NCBI GenBank assembly: GCA_004554455.1
Contig: SFMG01000008.1
Span: forward strand, 1 to 64,000
Direction of reading: 5' to 3'
Length of the DNA: 64,000 bases
Origin: Bacteroidales bacterium
Lineage (GTDB): Bacteria > Bacteroidota > Bacteroidia > Bacteroidales > UBA932
The notes beneath the pieces are model-generated. The model was not told where the DNA came from and did not search any database. It worked only from the letters and a program-made list of their open reading frames with translations. Shown here in pieces: positions 59,854 to 64,000 of this stretch. Position 1 is the first letter of the stretch, and every line of letters starts with the position of its first letter. The translations under genes were made by a program, and so were the position numbers.

Positions 59854-60840
59854 TTAAGGAAGTTTTCTGAAAATAAAGAGATCCAGGAGCAGCGACAGCA
59901 GCAGACAGACGAGGGCTGCGATGCCGAAGCGGAGGAAAAGCTCGCTGTAAACAGGGAAACTGTCAACGGTGGTCCTCACCTTCTCCATACGGTTGATTTC
60001 CCCGTAGATCTCCATCAGCTTGGTGTTGTCGGTAGCCCGGAAGTAACGGCCTCCGGTAGCGTCCGCGATGTCTTTCAGCAGGGCCTCATCTATCTCCACC
60101 TGCATCTGCTGCACGTCCGGACCCCAAGGAGTCATCACCGGATACGGGGCCGTGCCGTTGGCGCCCACTCCTATGGTATAAACCCTTATCCCGTAGGTCT
60201 GGGCTATCTCCGAGGCCATCTGCGGAGTGATCTCTCCCCTATTGTTCACGCCGTCGGTCAAAAGTATGACCACGCGGCTCTTGGCATCGGAGTCCTTCAT
60301 TCTGGCCACCGCCGTGGCAAGGCCGTTGCCTATCGCCGTACCGTCCTCTATGAGATCGGTCTGCACCTCCTTCATCAGGTTGATGAGGGTGGCCCTGTCT
60401 GTGGTCAGAGGACACTGGGTGTAGCTTTCACCGGCGAATACGACTATGCCAATACGGTCGGAAGGCCTCTGGGCTATGAATTCTATGGCTATGTCCTTTG
60501 CGGCGCTGAGACGGTCGGGCTTGAAGTCCCGGGCCAGCATACTGGAAGAGACGTCCATAGCCAGCACTATGTCTATGCCCTCGGTGTCTATCTTCTGAAG
60601 GGCGCTGGAGGAGCGCGGACGGGCTATTGCCACTATTATAAGGGCCAGGGCCGCGAGCTTAAGGGCGAAGGGCAGATGCCGCAGCCAGTTCATCAGGGAG
60701 CTGCCTCCCTTCTTCCACGGAGCGATGACCGACACCCTCAGGTGGGGACGGCGCCCCGACAGCTCCATCCAGAGATAATGGGCGAGCAGCAGCAGGGGCA
60801 CGAGTTCCAGCCAGAGCAATTTCGGATATTCAAAAAACAT
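59854..60840 (-). CDS. batA: BatA von Willebrand A membrane protein
   Basis: 328 residues. Two N-terminal transmembrane helices, a VWA domain with MIDAS DVSSSMLA and LTDGVNNRGE, and a C-terminal transmembrane helix (FGIAALVCLLLSLLLDLF). Family and order match the aerotolerance operon described in Bacteroides. It starts 2 bp after the lipoprotein gene. Confidence 0.92.
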   Translation of the reverse strand: MFFEYPKLLWLELVPLLLLAHYLWMELSGRRPHLRVSVIAPWKKGGSSLMNWLRHLPFALKLAALALIIVAIARPRSSSALQKIDTEGIDIVLAMDVSSSMLARDFKPDRLSAAKDIAIEFIAQRPSDRIGIVVFAGESYTQCPLTTDRATLINLMKEVQTDLIEDGTAIGNGLATAVARMKDSDAKSRVVILLTDGVNNRGEITPQMASEIAQTYGIRVYTIGVGANGTAPYPVMTPWGPDVQQMQVEIDEALLKDIADATGGRYFRATDNTKLMEIYGEINRMEKVRTTVDSFPVYSELFLRFGIAALVCLLLSLLLDLFIFRKLP

Positions 60841-60842
60841 AT

Positions 60843-61826
60843 CTACGCCTCCTTTTTCTCCTGTTCAATTTCTTCCCTATAGGTCTCGGTAACGAAGCGC
60901 ACTGCCATTGGAACGGCCGAGGCATTGTCCTCGGACGGGGCGGTGTGCTTGGCGAACTTCACGTAGTCGGCAGTGCCGAAGAGCCTATCCAGCCCCTCCC
61001 TCAGGCTTTCCTCCACATTCAGGGAGCAGAGGGCATCCATTATCTCGCGGCTGGTCATTTCGGGAGCCGGGACGCCGTAGCGGGACGCTATATATTCACG
61101 CAATATGTCGGTAACGGAGGACCAGAACTGCTTCTGCCGCTCCGGGGCCCAGTGTTCCTGCCCGCGAAGGGCGTCCAGTTTGCGCAGGGCAACGATATGC
61201 GCCGGCTCGGAAGATTCGCCTCCCTTCCCGCGCCTGCGCCTGACCATATATACCAGAAGGACAATCAGGCCGGCCACCAATGCGCTGAAGGCGAGGCCAC
61301 CCGCCAGCCACGGCAGCAGTTCGCGGAAAGTCAGAGGATAGCGTATCTGCCCCTTGATTTCGTGCACCACGAAGCTGGCCGTGTCCACCGGCATGGTCTT
61401 CACGTCCAGGAACAGGCTCTCGAAATCGCGGCTGTCCACCACTCCGTCGGGGTAACGCAGTCTGGCGCTGACAGGCGGCAGCTCGTACAAGCCCTCCTCG
61501 AAACTCGTCAATACCACCGAGGCCTCCAGGTCAAGTCTCGCCGGCTTGCCCTTGCGTCCCTTGCGCAGTCCGAGCGTATCCACGCGCCAGGGTTTCACTA
61601 TCTCCACCCCGGGCACAAGCTCCCCTTCCCAGGAAGGCAGCACCAGTTCCGCATCGGCGCCTATGTCATTGAGAGCGAAACCGTAGCTGAGCTGGTCGCC
61701 TATGAGCACGGAATCCCGCGGCTGGAGCTGGTCCAGGAATATGCCGCTGCGACGTTCCTCCTTCCCCGAACAGGAAAGCAGGAGCAGCAGGGGCAAGAGC
61801 GCAATTATCAAAATAAATCTTCTCAT
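60843..61826 (-). CDS. Lipoprotein of the Bat operon with a DUF4381-like C-terminal half
   Basis: 327 residues. Lipoprotein signal (LLLLLSCSGK), a periplasmic beta domain similar in style to BatD Ig domains, a transmembrane helix (LAGGLAFSALVAGLIVLLVYM) and a cytoplasmic helical part (VTDILREYIASRYGVPAPEMT). This layout occurs next to DUF58 genes in MoxR loci. The ATG at 61826 overlaps the DUF58 stop in ATGA; the longer upstream frame is a shadow. Confidence 0.82.
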   Translation of the reverse strand: MRRFILIIALLPLLLLLSCSGKEERRSGIFLDQLQPRDSVLIGDQLSYGFALNDIGADAELVLPSWEGELVPGVEIVKPWRVDTLGLRKGRKGKPARLDLEASVVLTSFEEGLYELPPVSARLRYPDGVVDSRDFESLFLDVKTMPVDTASFVVHEIKGQIRYPLTFRELLPWLAGGLAFSALVAGLIVLLVYMVRRRRGKGGESSEPAHIVALRKLDALRGQEHWAPERQKQFWSSVTDILREYIASRYGVPAPEMTSREIMDALCSLNVEESLREGLDRLFGTADYVKFAKHTAPSEDNASAVPMAVRFVTETYREEIEQEKKEA

Positions 61827-62713
61827 CTGGTCTGAAAGAATGTCATCAAGCCCTTGACATAGTCCTGGTCGGTGGCTATGCTGACGCTGTCGATGCTGTA
61901 GCGGCGCAGCAGCCTTTCCGACTCTTCTCTGACCGCGGCGAACCAGGCGGCATATTCCCTTCTGGTCCGGCTGGAGGACGTATTCACCCAACGGCACTCG
62001 CCGGTCTCGGAGTCCTTCACGTCCACCAGGCCCAGATCCGGGATTTCCCTCTCCCTCGGGTCGTGTATCTCGATGAAAGACAGGTCGTGACGGTTCGCAG
62101 CCACCTTGAGGGCCTCCTCATAGCGCGGACTGCAGTCCGGATTTACGTCCAGCATATCGGAAAGCACGAAGGCCGTGCATTTCTTCTTTATCGCATTGGT
62201 CAGATAGCGCAGCGCCCCGGCAATGTCGGTGCCCGTGCCCTCCGGCTTGAGTTCTATTATTTCCCTGATAATGTGCAGGAGATGGCTCCTGCCCTTCTTC
62301 GGCGGGATGAACTTCTCCACCCTGTCGCTGAAGAACAGGGCCCCCACCTTGTCGTTGTTTATGATTGCGGAGAAGGCCAGCACGGCGGCAATCTCGGCGA
62401 TGAAGTCCCTCTTGTTCTGGGACGCCGTGCCGAAAAGCCCGGAGCGGCTGATGTCCACAAGCAGGACCACGGTCATCTCCCTCTCCTCCTCAAAGACCTT
62501 GACATACGGGGAATGCAGACGGGCGGTGACATTCCAGTCCATATTCCGCACGTCATCCCCATACTGGTACTCCCTCACCTCGCTGAAAGCCATGCCCTTG
62601 CCCTTGAAGGCAGAGTGATACTCTCCGGCGAAAATCTGGTGGGACAGAGCCCTGGTCCTGATTTCTATCTTCCTGACCTTTTTCAGAAGGTCGTTCGCGG
62701 TCTCATTTCCCAT
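61823..62713 (-). CDS. DUF58 domain protein
   Basis: 296 residues. FAGEYHSAFKGKGMAFSEVREY and GDDVRNMDWNVTAR are the DUF58 signature; DISRSG begins a VWA-like fold with VLSDML. It is the usual partner of MoxR ATPases, possibly as substrate or adaptor. It has no membrane helix, so it is cytoplasmic. It lies 13 bp after moxR. Confidence 0.92.
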   Translation of the reverse strand: MGNETANDLLKKVRKIEIRTRALSHQIFAGEYHSAFKGKGMAFSEVREYQYGDDVRNMDWNVTARLHSPYVKVFEEEREMTVVLLVDISRSGLFGTASQNKRDFIAEIAAVLAFSAIINNDKVGALFFSDRVEKFIPPKKGRSHLLHIIREIIELKPEGTGTDIAGALRYLTNAIKKKCTAFVLSDMLDVNPDCSPRYEEALKVAANRHDLSFIEIHDPREREIPDLGLVDVKDSETGECRWVNTSSSRTRREYAAWFAAVREESERLLRRYSIDSVSIATDQDYVKGLMTFFQTR

Positions 62714-62726
62714 CTTTCCCTCCGGC

Positions 62727-63719
62727 CTATGGAACCTCGACTGCGTTTATCACCTCTGCGATGATCTGCTCAGGACTTACGTTCTCCGCCTCGGCTTCGT
62801 AGCTGAGGCCTATGCGGTGACGCAGCACCTCGTTGCAAACGGCGCGCACGTCTTCCGGGATGACATAGCCCCTGCGGCGTATGAAGGCGTATGCCTTGGC
62901 CGCCATTGCGAGGGATATGCTCGCACGCGGTGAGGCGCCGTAGCTGATAAGGCCGGCCAGCTTGCCGAGACCGTAGTCGCCCGGCGTCCTGGTCGCGAAG
63001 ACTATATCGACGATGTAGCGTTCTATCTTTTCATCCATATATACCTCCCTGACGAGCTGGCGCGCGCGGACTATGTCCTCGGGTTTCAGCACAGGCGAAG
63101 CCTTCGGGAATTCGCCCTGGTTGTTCATCCTCACGATGAGGCGCTCTTCCTCCTTCTTCGGATAGCTGACCACGACCTTGAGCATGAAACGGTCGAGCTG
63201 GGCCTCAGGCAGAGGATAGGTACCCTCCTGCTCGATAGGGTTCTGGGTAGCCATCACCAGGAAAGGCTCAGGCAGCTTGAATGTCTCCTCGCCTATGGTC
63301 ACCTGCCTCTCCTGCATTGCCTCCAGCAGGGCGGACTGCACCTTTGCCGGCGAACGGTTGATCTCGTCGGCGAGCACGAAGTTCGCGAAGACCGGTCCCT
63401 TCTTTATCTGGAAACTCTCGCTCTTCTGGGAATATATCATCGTGCCGATGAGGTCCGCAGGCAGCAGGTCCGGAGTAAACTGGATACGGTTGAATTTTGC
63501 GTCAACCGCTGACGCCAATGTGTTGATTGCCAATGTCTTCGCAAGACCTGGGACACCCTCGAGGAGTATATGTCCGTTGGCGAGCAGGCCTATGAGCAGG
63601 TTTTCGACGAGCTGCTTCTGGCCCACGATGACCTTGTTCATCTCCATCGTGAGTATGTCCACGAATGCGCTTTCGCGCTGGATGCGGTCATTCAGTTCCT
63701 TGATGTTGACTGAGTCCAT
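62727..63719 (-). CDS. MoxR-family AAA+ ATPase
   Basis: 330 residues. Walker A is LEGVPGLAKT, Walker B is FVLADEINRSP, and sensor segments VMATQNPIEQEGTYPLPEAQLDRF are strongly conserved. It is a chaperone-type ATPase thought to mature or activate the VWA proteins of its operon. It heads the Bat operon and diverges from truA. The start codon is preceded directly by ATAT. Confidence 0.95.
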   Translation of the reverse strand: MDSVNIKELNDRIQRESAFVDILTMEMNKVIVGQKQLVENLLIGLLANGHILLEGVPGLAKTLAINTLASAVDAKFNRIQFTPDLLPADLIGTMIYSQKSESFQIKKGPVFANFVLADEINRSPAKVQSALLEAMQERQVTIGEETFKLPEPFLVMATQNPIEQEGTYPLPEAQLDRFMLKVVVSYPKKEEERLIVRMNNQGEFPKASPVLKPEDIVRARQLVREVYMDEKIERYIVDIVFATRTPGDYGLGKLAGLISYGASPRASISLAMAAKAYAFIRRRGYVIPEDVRAVCNEVLRHRIGLSYEAEAENVSPEQIIAEVINAVEVP

Positions 63720-63743
63720 ATATTCGATATTTCAAACATTTCC

Positions 63744-63751
63744 TATTTTTG
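63744..63751 (+). promoter_or_regulatory. Putative -7 box of truA
   Basis: TATTTTTG matches TAnnTTTG, 49 bp before the truA ATG. The -33 box is not clear. On the other strand TAAATTTG (63788-63781) is a possible box for the Bat operon. Confidence 0.42.
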
Positions 63752-63800
63752 TACCGGCCGCCGAGCCGGAAAACAAAATACAAATTTAACAAAAATCCGA

Positions 63801-64000
63801 ATGCGTTACATTCTGACCCTTTCATACGACGGAAGTTCTTTCTGCGGCTGGCAGATACAGCCCTCTGCGCCTACGGTCCAATCCTGCGTACAAGATGCCC
63901 TCTCCAAGTTGCTCGGGAAGGACATCAGTGTCACGGGGGCCGGAAGAACGGACACGGGAGTGAACGCGATCAACTATGTGCTGCATTTCGACTCGGATCC
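63801..64000 (+). CDS. truA: tRNA pseudouridine synthase A (partial, cut by window end)
   Basis: The first 66 codons are present. MRYILTLSYDGSSFCGWQIQ, PTVQSCVQDAL and the catalytic motif AGRTDTGVNA (Asp) identify TruA, which modifies positions 38-40 of tRNA anticodon arms. The frame is open to the right edge. Confidence 0.93.
   Translation, partial: MRYILTLSYDGSSFCGWQIQPSAPTVQSCVQDALSKLLGKDISVTGAGRTDTGVNAINYVLHFDSD

Overview
The window reads as chromosomal DNA from a fairly GC-rich member of the Bacteroidales (gut or rumen type). Supporting evidence: a starch-type polysaccharide utilisation locus (PUL) with SusC, SusD and SusE/F proteins; promoters of the Bacteroidetes form (TTTG/TTG, about 19-20 bp, then TAnnTTTG); almost no Shine-Dalgarno sequences except a near-perfect one at rpsU; and a Bat aerotolerance operon. 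No phage, transposase, CRISPR array, rRNA or tRNA gene was recognised. The genus cannot be fixed from the sequence alone.

Layout. 1-5.9 kb: the tail of an unknown gene, a large outer-membrane barrel protein, ruvC-serS, and rplU-rpmA with a structured leader. 6.0-8.1 kb: an ATPase translationally coupled to a Sir2 protein that lacks part of its NAD-binding signature, then rpsU. 8.1-9.5 kb: a non-coding mosaic of tandem, hairpin-forming repeats. 9.6-17.8 kb (minus strand): a probable operon thrA - DUF1963 - epimerase - organophosphate transporter - phosphoesterase - glycerol-1-phosphate dehydrogenase. 17.9-35.2 kb (minus strand): the starch locus, read as sugar MFS transporter, SusC, SusD, SusE/F-like, terminator, GH13 amylase with an inserted domain, CotH-like lipoprotein, a frameshifted GH13, SusA-type GH13 and SusB-type GH97. 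A LytS/LytTR two-component pair diverges from it (35.4-37.3 kb).

37.3-43.0 kb carries acyl-activating and acyl-transfer genes (AMP-ligase, GH3-type ligase, HAD phosphatase, acyltransferase) plus murI. 43.0-44.7 kb is a Ser/Thr-rich secreted protein. 44.8-46.1 kb is a second copy of the repeat mosaic in opposite orientation, so the two mosaics bracket about 35 kb as an inverted repeat. 46.2-49.0 kb is pnp and rpsO. 49.2-50.8 kb is a trpB2 gene behind an evident tryptophan attenuator (leader peptide with three consecutive Trp codons). 50.8-52.2 kb is rpiB-truB, then a convergent GH2 beta-galactosidase and the Bat operon moxR-DUF58-lipoprotein-batA-batB-batC-batD/E (55.4-63.7 kb). The window ends inside truA.

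How the parts fit: the PUL proteins would bind starch at the outer membrane, cut it there and in the periplasm to maltooligosaccharides and glucose, and import the products through the MFS protein. The Bat proteins form a MoxR/VWA envelope-stress system. The most unusual signals are the paired hairpin mosaics with compensatory changes in their stems, the trp attenuator, a hairpin shared by the rplU and rpsO leaders, the precise deletion in the Sir2 signature, and the broken GH13 gene.
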